Of a stretch of 64,000 nucleotides of DNA, positions 62,601 through 64,000 are shown piece by piece. Source of the stretch: Pseudomonas congelans (lineage in GTDB: Bacteria; Pseudomonadota; Gammaproteobacteria; Pseudomonadales; Pseudomonadaceae); contig NZ_FNJH01000001.1 in assembly GCF_900103225.1 (NCBI RefSeq), positions 1,019,378 through 1,083,377 of the forward strand, written 5' to 3'. The first letter of the stretch is position 1, and each line of letters starts with the position of its first letter. Below the pieces are notes generated by a model. It searched no databases, was not told the origin of the DNA, and worked only from the letters and a program-made list of their open reading frames with translations. A program made the position numbers and the translations under genes.

Positions 62601-64000
62601 GGTCTGAAGGCTACCCACGCACGACTCAGCGGCCTGCTTGCCCATGAACACGCTTCGTTGGTACTGGCACAGCGTTGCAGTGGCGTGTCCGCTTCGACAC
62701 CACTGTTCAGCGCCTTGCTCAACTACCGACATGTCGCCGGTGAGGCCAGCCAGCAGACACTGGACGCCTGGCAAGGCATCGAAAGCCTGCGTGGCGAAGA
62801 GCGCACCAATTATCCGCTGACCCTTTCAGTAAACGATGAGGGAACGGGCTTCAGTTTAACGATTCAAGCCAGCGCCTGCATCGACGCGCAACGCGTCTGC
62901 GCGTATGTGCAGACCACTCTGGAGAATGTGGTCAGCGCACTGGAGCAGTCCGGCGAGGTGCCGCTGGCAGGCTTGTCGGTTCTGTCGGCGGCGGAGCGTG
63001 AGCATCTGGTGCATGGCCTGAACGCTACCGCGCTGGATTACTCGCAGCAGCAGACCATCCACGGGATGTTCGAAGCACAGGTCGAGCGCACGCCGGATGC
63101 TTTAGCAGTGGTGCACGGCGAGCAGCGCCTGACTTATGGCGAGCTCAACGAGCAGGCCAACCGCCTGGCCCATGCCTTGCGCAAGCAGGGCGTGCAGCCG
63201 GATTCGCGGGTCGGGATCTGTGTAGAACGCGGTACGGAGATGGTCGTCGGCTTGCTGGCGATCCTCAAGGCGGGCGGCGGCTATGTGCCGCTGGATCCGG
63301 CGTATCCGGCAGAACGCATTGCCTACATGTTGCAGGACAGCGCACCGGCCGCAGTGCTGGTTCAAACCGCTACTGAGGGCTTGCTGGCCGATGTTTCGGT
63401 GACTGTGATCAATCTTGACCTAGGCAACTGGCAGGACGAATCCGTCCAGAATCCGCAAGTGGCGGGGCTGACTTCTGCACATCTGGCTTACCTGATTTAC
63501 ACCTCGGGTTCTACCGGCCTGCCGAAGGGCGTGATGATCGAACACCGCAACACCGTGAACTTCCTGACCTGGGCGCATAAGGCTTTCGACGGCTCTGTAC
63601 TGGAAAAAACGCTGTTCTCCACTTCGCTGAACTTCGACCTTGCGGTCTACGAGTGCTTCGCGCCGCTGACGTCGGGTGGCAGCATCAATGTGGTGAAAGA
63701 TGTTCTGCAACTGCAACACGGCGAGCACGATATCGGTCTGATCAACACCGTGCCTTCGGCACTGAAAGCGCTGCTGGAAGTTAACGGCCTGCCGGAATCG
63801 GTCCACACAGTGAACGTGGCCGGTGAAGCGCTCAAGCGCAGCCTGGTCGAGTCGCTGTTCGAGAACACCGGCGTGCAGCGCCTGTGCAACCTCTATGGCC
63901 CTTCGGAAACCACCACCTACTCAAGCTGGGTGGCGATGGATCGCGAAGAGGGTTTCGCCGCGCACATCGGCAAACCGGTCGGCAACACGCAGTTTTACCT
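35454..64000 (+). CDS. sypC: Syringopeptin synthetase C, NRPS modules 11-19 (3' partial)
   Basis: ATG 35454 opens a frame that stays open to the window end (more than 9500 residues). AGCAGG lies about 8 nt upstream. Order: docking domain (residues 1-55), then nine C-A-T modules, the ninth cut within its A domain after VGNTQFYL. All nine C domains have the dual HH[I/L]xxxxGD mark. Specificity residues read Val, Ala, Ala, Thr, Thr, Ser, Ala, Thr, Ala, matching SP22 residues 11-19 (Val-Ala-Ala-Dhb-aThr-Ser-Ala-Dhb-Ala). The intact gene should add three modules (Dab, Dab, Tyr) and tandem thioesterases that close the lactone onto aThr15, beyond the right edge. The gene probably has its own promoter in the 409-nt gap. 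Long near-identical stretches recur within it and with sypB. Confidence 0.95.
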   Translation, partial: MHFSELMAVLSTHPIRLQQEEDDLVILGDDEGLDSATLASLSVHKAELLTLVARMGGDWLSPAFRITTDMLPLANLSQEAIDRIVDAVPGGAGNVQDIYPLAPLQEGILYHHLTAGQGDPYVLQALFGAESRERLDDFAEALQAVIERHDILRTAMVWEGLDEPVQVVLREATLAVDELTLDAADGDIETRLREHFDTRHFRLDLRKAPLMRMVCVEDTANARWVAILLYHHIAIDHAAMDLVKHEMQAFLLGEGHTLPETVPYRNYVAHARLGVGADAHEGFFREMLADIDEPTLPFGVVGTPGSDSLIEDVRLQVDDVVSARLRTLARQLGVSAASLHHLAWARVVGALSGKSDVVFGTVLMGRMQGGDGADRALGMFINTLPLRVKLEGHAVREGVRTTHARLTALLGHEHASLAQAQRCSGVAAPAPLFNSLLNYRHSASEPVASSETLQAWQGLQSMGSEMRSTYPITLSIDDLGQGFNLTIQALAQIGAQRIGNYMLMALGALVEALEQQPQTPLQRLNILSSTERQQVLHDFNDTARDYPRNSSLQELFEQRVAAQPDAVAAVQDDQQLTYHELNSRANALARHLADLGVQPGERVALLLERSLDLLVGQLAIVKCGAAYVPLDINAPAERQAFMLHDCGARQVLTLVRHDLPEGIQRIDLDLLQLPGDTPNPVPSASAESVAYIMYTSGSTGMPKGVLVPHRAVSRLVLNNGYADFNAQDRVAFASNPAFDASTLDVWAPLLNGGCVVVVAQSVLLSLDEFRALLLSQSVSVLWMTAGLFHQYADGLMEAFARLRYLIVGGDVLDPVVIARVLKEGAPRHLLNGYGPTEATTFSTTHEITSVGNGGIPVGRPIGNSQVYVLDALRQPVAVGVVGELYIGGQGVAKGYLNRPELNATQFVANPFSDDAGALLYRTGDLGRWNGDGVIEYLGRNDDQVKIRGFRIELGEIEARLVECPGVREAVALARQDESGQKRLVAYVVGDGSSALTAVGLRRELAASLAEYMVPSAFVVLDAFPLTANGKLDRRALPVPDADAYASREFEAPEGEVEVTLARLWCELLNVERVGRHDHFFELGGHSLLAVSLIERMRQAGLSADVRVLFSQPTLAALAAAVGAGHDIKVPSNLIDKGCERITPELLPLANLTQVQIDQVVATVPGGVTNVQDIYALAPLQEGILYHHMAAEQGDPYVLQTQFAFDNRERLDAFVQALQMVIDRHDILRTGVVWDGLDSPVQVVWRQAKLHLEGLELDPADGEIGAQLHRRFDPRHYRLDMSQAPLMRLVHAEDPRNQRITAMLLFHHMALDHMALEVVKHEMQAWLLGEAEALSAPVPYRNYVAQARLGVSQADHEVFFRDMLGDIDEPTLPFGLQDVQGDGRNIEEAALAVDSQLNLRLRAQARQQGVSAASLVHLAWAQVLGKVSDRRDVVFGTVLLGRMQAGEGADRALGMFINTLPLRVAVGGQGVRAGVKATHAQLTALLAHEHASLALAQRCSGVAAPTPLFSALLNYRHSAVGSAAERTAQAWQGMQALNSEERTNYPLTLNVDDVGDGFKLTALAATTVGAQRVCGYMHTALEQLVDALELMPQASLQSLSILPAVEREQLLVAFNDTALDYPQQQTIHGLFEAQVERTPDAVAVVHGEQRLTYGELNEQANRLAHALRKQGVQPDSRVGICVERGVEMVVGLLAILKAGGGYVPLDPAYPVERIAYMLQDSAPAAVLAQSATEALLADVSVPVINLDLGNWQDESVQNPQVQGLTSAHLAYLIYTSGSTGLPKGVMIEHRNTVNFLSWAHSAFDASALEKTLFSTSLNFDLAVYECFAPLTSGGSIEVVKNVLELQHGEHDIGLINTVPSALKALLDVDGLPASVHTVNVAGEALKRSLVESLFEKTGVQRLCNLYGPSETTTYSSWVAMDREDGFAAHIGKPVGNTQFYLLDEQQQPVPLGVAGEIYIGGAGVARGYLNRDDLTAERFLKDPFSQNPAARMYRTGDLGRYLPDGNIEYLGRNDDQVKIRGFRIELGEIDARLAKHPAVHEAVVTAREDVPGDKRLVAYYTLAAGQAVVDIDSLRRHLQEKLPEYMVPAIYVRLEAMPLTPNGKLDRKALPAPESDSLISREYEAPQGEVETQIAAVWQDLLGVARIGRHDNFFELGGHSLLAVSLIGRMRQLGLSTDIRVLFSQPTLAALAAAVGGSTDIVVPANLITEDCQRITPELLPLADLTQAQIDQVVASVPGGVANVQDIYPLAPLQEGILYHHIAAEQGDPYVLQAHFAFDDRASLDAFVQALQAVIERHDILRTAMLWKGLDSPVQVVWRHAQLPLERLHIDTAAGDIGAQLHSHFDPRHHRLDVTQAPLMRLAYAEDPLSERICAMLLFHHMVLDNMAMAVVQHEMQAWLLGEAQTLSAPVPYRNYVAQARLGVSRAEHEAFFRDMLGDVDEPTLPFGLMNVQGDGLDIEEANLALAPRLNLRLRAQARQQGVSAASLVHLAWAQVLSTVSNRQDVVFGTVLMGRMQAGEGAERALGMFINTLPLRVSVGGKSVRDGVKATHESLTALLGHEHASLALAQRCSGITAPTPLFSSLLNYRHGTPGSVSERATQAWQGIHTLNSEERTNYPLTLNVDDSGEGFNLNVLVSSAVGAKRVCGYMQTVLEHLVDALEQSPSSALDSLPILPVAEREQLLVAFNDTALDYPPEQTIHGLFEAQVERTPDAVAVVHGEQRLTYRELNEQANRLAHALRKQGVQPDSRVGICVERSAEMVVGLLAILKAGGGYVPLDPAYPVERIAYMLQDSAPAAVLAQTATQGLLADVSVPVINLDLSDWQDESVRNPQVAELTSAHLAYLIYTSGSTGLPKGVMIEHRNTVNFLSWAHSAFDASALEKTLFATSLNFDLAVYECFAPLTSGGSIEVVKNVLELQHGEHDIGLINTVPSALKALLEANGLPASVHTVNVAGEALKRSLVESLFEKTSVQRLCNLYGPSETTTYSSWVAMDREEGFAAHIGKPVGNTQFYLLNEQQQPVPLGVVGEIYIGGAGVARGYLNRDDLTAERFLKDPFSQQPAARMYRTGDLGRYLPDGNIEYLGRNDDQVKIRGFRIELGEIDARLAKHPAVHEAVVTAREDIPGDKRLVAYYTVQAAHTEPDIDSLRDWLQEQLPAYMIPVAYVRLDAMPLTPNGKLDRKALPAPDGDALIRGGYEEPQGAVEIALAKIWSDLLKLERVGRHDHFFELGGHSLLAVSLIERMRQAGLSANVRTLFSQPTLAALAAAAGAVDDLVIPANGIPADCQRITPDMLPLIDLSQEQIDQVVACVPGGAANVQDIYPLAPLQEGILYHHISAERGDPYVLQAQFAFDSRAHVDTFAKALQMVINRHDILRTSMHWESLDEPLQVVWRQVELSVEEVEFDSGLDEITRQLQDHLDLSQVRLDIRQAPLMRLVCALDSGNERWLATLMFHHMILDHTALDQVQHEMQVCLLGQVGQLGDSVPYRNYVAQARLGLNEQDHEQFFQDMLGDIDEPTLPFGLHDVQGDGSALDHARLQLDGALNQRLRVQARQLGVSAASLIHLAFAQMLGRLSGREQVVFGTILMGRMQSGQGAERALGMFINTLPLRVDLGEQGVRDGVKATHRRLTGLLGHEHASLALAQRCSGVVAPTPLFSALLNYRHSNVAVTDEALTAWSGIQSLGLADEERTNYPLTVNVDDTSEGFLFTSLVTASIGAQRVCDYLQLAVEGLVDALEQAPQTPLHAISILPPSERAQLLEHWNLPAKTDTDEIPIHLQFEARAAERPDAVALMFEAQSLSYGELNARANQVAHRLLALGVRPDDRVAICVERGPAMIIGLLGILKSGAGYVPLDPAYPLERLAYTLGDSAPVALLSQQSVQQALPVTELPVISLDDADLQDESVCNPEVPGLTATSLAYVIYTSGSTGLPKGVMVEHRNVARLFSATADWFAFGEQDVWALFHSFAFDFSVWEIWGALLHGGRLLIVPQLVSRSPEDFYNLVCSAGVTVLNQTPSAFRQLIAAQGEDGQAHSLRQVIFGGEALETAMLKPWYARNVNAGTQLVNMYGITETTVHVTYYPLQPEDAQRVGASPIGKRIPDLQLYLLDAHGEPVPVGVIGELYVGGAGVARGYLNREALTAERFIDNPFSTAPGARLYRTGDLGRWLADGSLEYLGRNDEQVKIRGFRIELGEIEAQLAACEGVQDALMLVREDEPGDKRLVAYVIGTAGVELDASRLREQLRLSLAEYMLPSAFVSLESFPLTANGKLDRKALPAPDSSAVASRGYEAPEGDTEMAIARIWQDLLQLEQVGRHDHFFELGGHSLLAVKLIERMRQIDLVADVRVLFSQPTLSALAAAVGGKGAVEVPANLIPAGCERITPDMLPLVSLSQDDIDRVVENVPGGLANVQDIYALAPLQEGILYHHLAAAEGDPYLQYALFAFDSLERLHSFAQALQGVIARHDILRTAVLWERLDAPVQVVWREATLGLDEQLLDPADGDITEQLIKRLDPRHTRLDIRQAPMLRIGYAQDEVNHRWLGMLLFHHLVDDATSLRILSSEIEAYMLGQQASLPPSVPYRNYVAQAMLGVSREEHETFFRDMLGDIDEPTLPFGLQDVQGDGSGIEEVRQLVDVDLSRRLRVQARQLGVSSASLYHLAWARVLGAVSGKDDVVFGTVLLGRLQGGAGSDRALGMFINTLPLRVTLGEQGVRSGLKATHARLSGLLAHEHASLVLAQRCSGVPASTPLFSSLLNFRHTGDVGASDQALVAWEGIQALHGEERTNYPLTLCVDDLGEGFALTIMAEGQIGAKRVCTYMHCVLENLVQALEQTPDAALGALNILPAIERQQLLESWNTPHALQADDALIHRTFEAWVVAQPNAVALHYEDRTLTYAELNTRANQVAHCLIGLGVQPDDRVAICVERSLEMIVGLLGVLKSGAGYVPIDPAYPAERIAYQLQDSAPVAVLADAAGLALLGTFDGPRVDLHSPALQAQPGNNPQLTGLSSRHLAYVIYTSGSTGLPKGVMVEHRNVARLFSATQSWFGFNEQDVWALFHSFAFDFSVWEIWGALLHGGRLLIVPQLVSRSPQDCYALLCSAEVTVLNQTPSAFRQLLSAQGESDQRHSLRQLIFGGEALDTGILKPWYARVINAGTQLVNMYGITETTVHVTYHPLVAADAQRAGVSPIGVRIPDLQLYVLDARREPVPVGVVGELYVGGAGVARGYLNREALTAERFMANPFSKDPQARLYRTGDLGRWMDDGSLDYLGRNDDQVKIRGFRIELGEIQAALAACDTVREALVLVREDQPGDKRLVAYVIAAPGQEIVAADLRARLLLSLADYMVPSAFVAMDSFPLTANGKLDQKALPAPDAQALAMREYAPPEGDVEIAIAQIWQSLLQVPQVGRHDHFFELGGHSLLAVKLIERMRQIDLSADVRVLFSQPTLAALAAAVGGYTDVQVPDNLIVPGCERITPDMLPLADLDQAAIDRVVASVPGGLANIQDIYALAPLQEGILYHHLATDEGDPYVLQMLLAFDDRECLAGFAAALQSVVERHDILRTGVVWEGLEQPVQVVWRNAKLSLEEVAIDPLDGDVLTRLRERFDPRHYRLDIGQAPLMRIAYAEDNTHQRLVGMLLFHHLALDHTSLEVVVEEMQASLQGQIEQLPAPVPYRNHVAQARLGISQAEHEAFFRDMLGDIDEPTLAYGLQDVQGDGSGIEEVHQVLDSQLSSRIRSIARQLGVSAASLAHLAWAQVAGRVSGREEVVFGTVLMGRMQGGSGADRALGMFINTLPLRISVGSQSALAAVKVTHQRLSALLGHEHASLSLAQRCSGVPSSLPLFSTLLNYRHSNGGAASTDTLSAWQGIQTLSMEERTNYPLCLNVDDLGDDFTLTIQAVKQISATRIGEYMQVALRSLVEALEHTPQAALNSLAILPDDERELLLAGFNDTAHPYPRDVLIHQLIEQQAAQRPDACAVSGDSGALLTYAKLNQQANQLAHRLIELGVEPDARVAVSLRRGPEMVVALLGILKAGGAYVPIDPDLPSARRAYMLENSAPHAVLTSQDLLADLPALSIPVLVLDGRDDRAQLAAQPVSNPDARALGLQPNHLAYVLYTSGSTGQPKGVMNEHLGVANRLLWARDAYQVNSQDRVLQKTPFGFDVSVWEFFLPLLAGAELVMARPGGHQEPDYLAQVMSDAGITLLHFVPSMLDVFLEHRSNRDFPQLRRVLCSGEALPRALQRRFEQHLKGVELHNLYGPTEAAIDVTAWECRPTDPGDSVPIGRPIANIQMHVLNAQGQLQPLGVAGELHIGGIGVARGYLNQPELSSERFIADPFSSDPQARLYKTGDVGRWLANGALEYLGRNDFQVKIRGLRIEIGEVEAALAKHPAVHEAVVTAREDIPGDKRLVAYYTQSAEQTAVDIETLRSHLQQQLPEYMVPAIYVLLEAMPLTPNGKLDRKALPAPDSDALISRGYEAPQGETEEQIAVIWQDLLGVEQVGRHDNFFELGGHSLLAVSLTGRMRQLGLSADVRVLFSQPTLAALAALAAAVGGGTEIVVPANLITGDCQRITPDLLPLADLTQAQIDQVVATVPGGIANVQDIYALAPLQAGILYHHLAAEVGDPYVLQTQFAFADSERLNAFVQALQMVIDRHDILRTSVVWDGLDSPVQVVWRQARLHLDALELDPADGDIGAQLHSRFDPRHYRLNVGQAPLMRVAYAEDPLNQRICALLLFHHMALDHVALEVVKHEMQAWLAGEADSLAASVPVPYRNYVAQARLGVSQADHEAFFRDMLGDIDEPTLPFGLLDVQGEGRDIEEASLALDPQLNLRLRAQARQQGVSAASLVHLAWAQVLGKVSNKQDVVFGTVLMGRMQSGEGAERALGMFINTLPLRVSVGEQGVRDEVKATHKRLTALLGHEHASLALAQRCSGVAAPAPLFSALLNYRHSGVGSASDQAMQAWQGIAVLSGEERTNYPLTLNVDDLADGFSLTALVVSSIGAQRVCGYMHTALENLLTALEQTPETSLQGLAILPATEREQLLVAFNNTALDYDNEQTIHGMFEAQVERTPEGVAVVHGEQRLTYRELNEQANRLAHALRKQGVQPDSRVGICVERGVEMVVGLLAILKAGGGYVPLDPAYPVERIAYMLQDSAPAAVLAQTATQGLLADVSVPVINLDLGNWQDESVQNPQVPGLTSAHLAYLIYTSGSTGLPKGVMIEHRNTVNFLSWAHTAFDGSALEKTLFSTSLNFDLAVYECFAPLTSGGSIEVVKNVLELQHGEHDIGLINTVPSALKALLDVDGLPESVHTVNVAGEALKRSLVENLFENTGVQRLCNLYGPSETTTYSSWVAMDREEGFAAHIGKPVGNTQFYLLDEQQQPVPMGVAGEIYIGGAGVARGYLNRDDLTAERFLEDPFSQQPAARMYRTGDLGLYLPDGNIEYLGRNDDQVKIRGFRIELGEIDARLAKHPAVHEAVVTAREDVPGDKRLVAYYTLIAGHAPVDIDSLRGWLQEQLPAYMIPVAYVLLDALPLTPNGKLDRKALPAPEIDALVSRGYEAPQGETEAQIAAIWQDLLGVAQVGRHDNFFELGGHSLLAVSLIGRMRQSGLSSDVRVLFGQPTLAALAAAVGGGTEVVVPANLISEHCEHITPDLLPLADLTQAQIDQVVASVPGGVANVQDIYPLAPLQEGILYHHLSAERGDPYLLQSLFAFDSQKHVDDFARALQFVIQRHDILRTALVWEGLDEPMQVVWRQALLLRESFDPDPQGGDVAAQLHQRFDSRHQRLDIRRAPMMRLVHAWDEPNQRWLGWLQFHHLVMDHTTLDVVRYEMQAYLLGQGAQLGLAAPYRNYVAQVRLGMSQEEHEVFFRDMLSDVDEATLPFGLQEVQGDGHGIEEDCLAVDLELSRRLRAQARQLGVSAASLVHLAWAQLLSKTSGRDDVVFGTVLLGRMHGGEGSDRALGVFINTLPLRVGLGDQGVRDGVKATHRRLTALLGHEHASLALAQRCSGVVAPAPLFSALLNYRHTSVAVTDETLTAWNGIHALPLGDEERTNYPLTLNVDDRGEDFLLTVQTVPLIDAARICAYMQQTLSNLVNALEQAPQTPLHAISILPDSAREQLLEQCEQPGNTYPSETPIHLQFEARAAQQPDAVALVFEEQTLSYGELNARANQVAHRLLAQGVRPDDRVAICVERGPAMIIGLLGILKSGAGYVPLDPAYPLERLAYTLGDSDPVALLSQQSVQQALPVSEVPVISLDYADLQDESVCNPQVPVKPTHLAYVIYTSGSTGLPKGVMVEHRNVARLFSATEDWFGFNEQDVWALFHSFAFDFSVWEIWGALLHGGRLLIVPQLVSRSPEDFYNLLCSARVTVLNQTPSAFRQLIAAQAENTQAHSLRQVIFGGEALETAMLKPWYARNVNADTQLVNMYGITETTVHVTYYPLQPEDAQRVGASPIGKRIPDLQLYLLDAQGEPVPAGVIGELYVGGAGVARGYLNREALTAERFLDNPFSTAPAARLYRTGDLGRWLADGSLEYLGRNDEQVKIRGFRIELGEIEARLAEYPDVRDAVVMCREDVPGDKRLVAYVTAQQTEILLDIESLREHLQDALPEHMVPAAYVQLDELPLTANGKLDRKALPVPDRSALASRGYAAPENDTEMAIARIWQDLLQLEQVGRHDNFFELGGHSLLAVKLIERMRQIDLVADVRVLFSQPTLSALAAAVGGKGAVEVPANLITAGCERITPDMLPLAALSQDDIDRVVASVPGGLANVQDIYALAPLQEGILYHHLAATEGDPYLQYALFGFDSLERLHGFAQAMQGVIARHDILRTAVLWERLDAPVQVVWREATLGLDEQVLDSADGDIAEQLLERLAPRHTRLDIRQAPMLRIGYAHDEVNNRWLGMLLFHHLVDDATSLRTLSGEIEAYMLGQQASLPPSVPYRNYVAQAMLGVSREEHEAFFRDMLGDIDEPTLPFGLLDVQGDGRGIEEAHQTVDMDLSRRLRLQARQFGVSSASLYHLAWARVLGALSGKDDVVFGTVLLGRLQGGAGSDRALGMFINTLPLRVTLGEQGVRNGLKATHARLSGLLAHEHASLVLAQRCSGVSASTPLFSALLNYRHVAGEASQQTLDAWQGIESLRGEERTNYPLTLSVNDEGTGFSLTIQASACIDAQRVCAYVQTTLENVVSALEQSGEVPLAGLSVLSAAEREHLVHGLNATALDYSQQQTIHGMFEAQVERTPDALAVVHGEQRLTYGELNEQANRLAHALRKQGVQPDSRVGICVERGTEMVVGLLAILKAGGGYVPLDPAYPAERIAYMLQDSAPAAVLVQTATEGLLADVSVTVINLDLGNWQDESVQNPQVAGLTSAHLAYLIYTSGSTGLPKGVMIEHRNTVNFLTWAHKAFDGSVLEKTLFSTSLNFDLAVYECFAPLTSGGSINVVKDVLQLQHGEHDIGLINTVPSALKALLEVNGLPESVHTVNVAGEALKRSLVESLFENTGVQRLCNLYGPSETTTYSSWVAMDREEGFAAHIGKPVGNTQFY
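35650..38820 (+). other. SypC module 11: dual C/E - A(Val) - T
   Basis: The dual C/E has YHHLTAGQGD and HHIAIDHAAM. The A domain reads DALWIGGTF(K), Val. From about 37861 to 38799 it is nearly identical to module 8 (offset 10279), but it keeps the normal YRTGDL and RIELGEIE motifs that module 8 has lost. Confidence 0.85.
37861..38799 (+). repeat. A-T repeat, copy 2 (module 11)
   Basis: Partner of 27582-28520. The first part of the module 11 A domain (before about 37861) is clearly more divergent, marking a breakpoint inside the A domain. Confidence 0.8.
38868..42050 (+). other. SypC module 12: dual C/E - A(Ala) - T
   Basis: The dual C/E has YHHMAAEQGD and HHMALDHMAL. The A domain reads DLYNNALTY(K), Ala. 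The C domain is very close to those of modules 9 and 10. Confidence 0.85.
42090..45270 (+). other. SypC module 13: dual C/E - A(Ala) - T
   Basis: The dual C/E has YHHIAAEQGD. The active site reads HHMVLDNMAM, with Asn where the other dual domains have His (DH) or Ala (DA). The A domain reads DLYNNALTY(K), Ala. Confidence 0.84.
45310..48535 (+). other. SypC module 14: dual C/E - A(Thr, to Dhb) - T
   Basis: The dual C/E has YHHISAERGD and HHMILDHTAL. The A domain (FHSFAFDFSVWEIWG) reads DFWNIGMVH(K), Thr. SP22 has Dhb at 14. The A-T part is the first half of a block duplicated at module 18. Confidence 0.85.
46767..49680 (+). repeat. A-T-C block, copy 1 (A14-T14-C15)
   Basis: About 2.9 kb matched by 59796-62709. 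The offset is 13029 at both ends and 13026 in the middle of the A domain. A divergent patch (about 48030-48290) covers the C-terminal A subdomain. Confidence 0.85.
48575..51785 (+). other. SypC module 15: dual C/E (DATSL variant) - A(Thr, kept as aThr) - T
   Basis: The C domain has YHHLAAAEGD, active site HHLVDDATSL (49071-49100) and EIEA, and acts on the Thr14 intermediate. The A domain has the Thr set DFWNIGMVH(K). Its product is expected to remain allo-Thr, the lactone hydroxyl. The A10 motif reads NGKLDQKALP; the catalytic Lys is present. Confidence 0.85.
51835..55075 (+). other. SypC module 16: dual C/E - A(Ser) - T
   Basis: The dual C/E has YHHLATDEGD and HHLALDHTSL near 52332, without the DATSL variant, although it accepts Thr15. 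That fits epimerisation of L-Thr to D-allo-Thr without dehydration. The A domain (FGFDVSVWEFF) reads DVWHLSLID(K), the Ser code. Confidence 0.88.
55026..55052 (+). repeat. 9-bp tandem triplication in the T16-C17 linker
   Basis: CTGGCCGCA occurs three times in a row, giving LAALAALAAAVGG where other carriers have LAALAAAVGG. It is in frame and lengthens the linker by three residues. Confidence 0.8.
55115..58300 (+). other. SypC module 17: dual C/E - A(Ala) - T
   Basis: The dual C/E has LQAGILYHHLAAEVGD and HHMALDHVAL. The A domain reads DLYNNALTY(K), Ala. One change in the A7 region: TGDLGLYLPDG near 57689 where the other Ala modules have TGDLGRYLPDG. Confidence 0.84.
58340..61555 (+). other. 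SypC module 18: dual C/E - A(Thr, to Dhb) - T
   Basis: The dual C/E has YHHLSAERGD and HHLVMDHTTL. The A domain has the Thr set DFWNIGMVH(K). Compared with module 14 it lacks one residue before the A3 motif (VPVKPTHLAY) and has a different C-terminal subdomain that is one residue longer, so the overall offset returns to 13029. Confidence 0.85.
59796..62709 (+). repeat. A-T-C block, copy 2 (A18-T18-C19)
   Basis: Partner of 46767-49680. The block joins a Thr A domain to the DATSL-type C domain of the next module, so the two travel as a unit. Confidence 0.85.
61600..64000 (+). other. SypC module 19: dual C/E (DATSL variant) - A(Ala), truncated by window
   Basis: The C domain has YHHLAATEGD, active site HHLVDDATSL (62100-62129) and EIEA, and acts on the Thr18 intermediate. 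The A domain (LNFDLAVYECF) carries the Ala residues as far as visible, through NLYGPSETTTYSSW. Confidence 0.85.

Noticed and set aside
2640..64000. Regularly spaced repeats that could be mistaken for a CRISPR array or transposon copies
   Set aside because: The period is about 3.2 kb and follows C-A-T modules; there are no short palindromic repeats with unique spacers, no transposase and no terminal inverted repeats.

Overview
This window is the middle of a Pseudomonas lipodepsipeptide toxin island. By gene content it is almost certainly the syr-syp (syringomycin/syringopeptin) island of a Pseudomonas syringae-group plant pathogen. The evidence is: the C-terminal part of a SyrP-like Fe(II)/2-oxoglutarate hydroxylase; a 566-residue PvdE/SyrD-type cyclic-peptide exporter; and then three giant collinear non-ribosomal peptide synthetase (NRPS) genes of about 16.0-16.1, 16.4 and more than 28.5 kb, the sizes and order I recall for sypA, sypB and sypC. 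All genes are on the + strand and the DNA is GC-rich with uniform codon use.

Layout: 1-722 syrP (5' truncated by the window); 802-2502 syrD; 2640 (or 2550)-18674 sypA, modules 1-5; 18671-35044 sypB, modules 6-10, overlapping sypA by 4 nt; 35045-35453 a 409-nt intergenic region with a hairpin, a sequence matching the recalled syr-syp box and an extended -10; 35454 to beyond 64000 sypC, modules 11-19, running off the end inside the adenylation domain of module 19. I saw no tRNA, rRNA, CRISPR, insertion sequence or phage gene.

Assembly line read from the A-domain specificity residues: fatty acyl (starter C) - Thr/Dhb1 - Pro2 - Val3 - Val/Leu4 - Ala5 | Ala6 - Val/Leu7 - Val8 - Ala9 - Ala10 | Val11 - Ala12 - Ala13 - Thr/Dhb14 - aThr15 - Ser16 - Ala17 - Thr/Dhb18 - Ala19 ... 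This follows the known SP22 sequence (Dhb-Pro-Val-Val-Ala-Ala-Val-Val-Dhb-Ala-Val-Ala-Ala-Dhb-aThr-Ser-Ala-Dhb-Ala-Dab-Dab-Tyr, from memory). The clear exception is residue 9, where this synthetase has an Ala-type A domain instead of a Thr/Dhb one. Modules for Dab-Dab-Tyr and the terminal thioesterases should lie past the right edge.

C-domain logic: one starter C, one LCL domain (module 4) and seventeen dual condensation/epimerisation domains (HH[I/L]xxxxGD near the N-terminus). No separate E domain is present, so nearly all residues should be D. Within the dual domains, three carry a distinctive active-site variant (HHL[IV]DDATSL plus EIEA). These are exactly the three that act just downstream of the Thr modules whose residue becomes Dhb. 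The C domain after the retained aThr15 lacks it. This is the best candidate for something undescribed: a sequence mark for dehydrating C domains.

Other points: SypB and SypC start with TubC-type docking domains of opposite charge character that match the charges of the upstream C-tails, and there is much internal duplication and conversion, including a 2.9-kb A-T-C block copied about 13.03 kb away and an A domain that looks chimeric at the A8 hinge.
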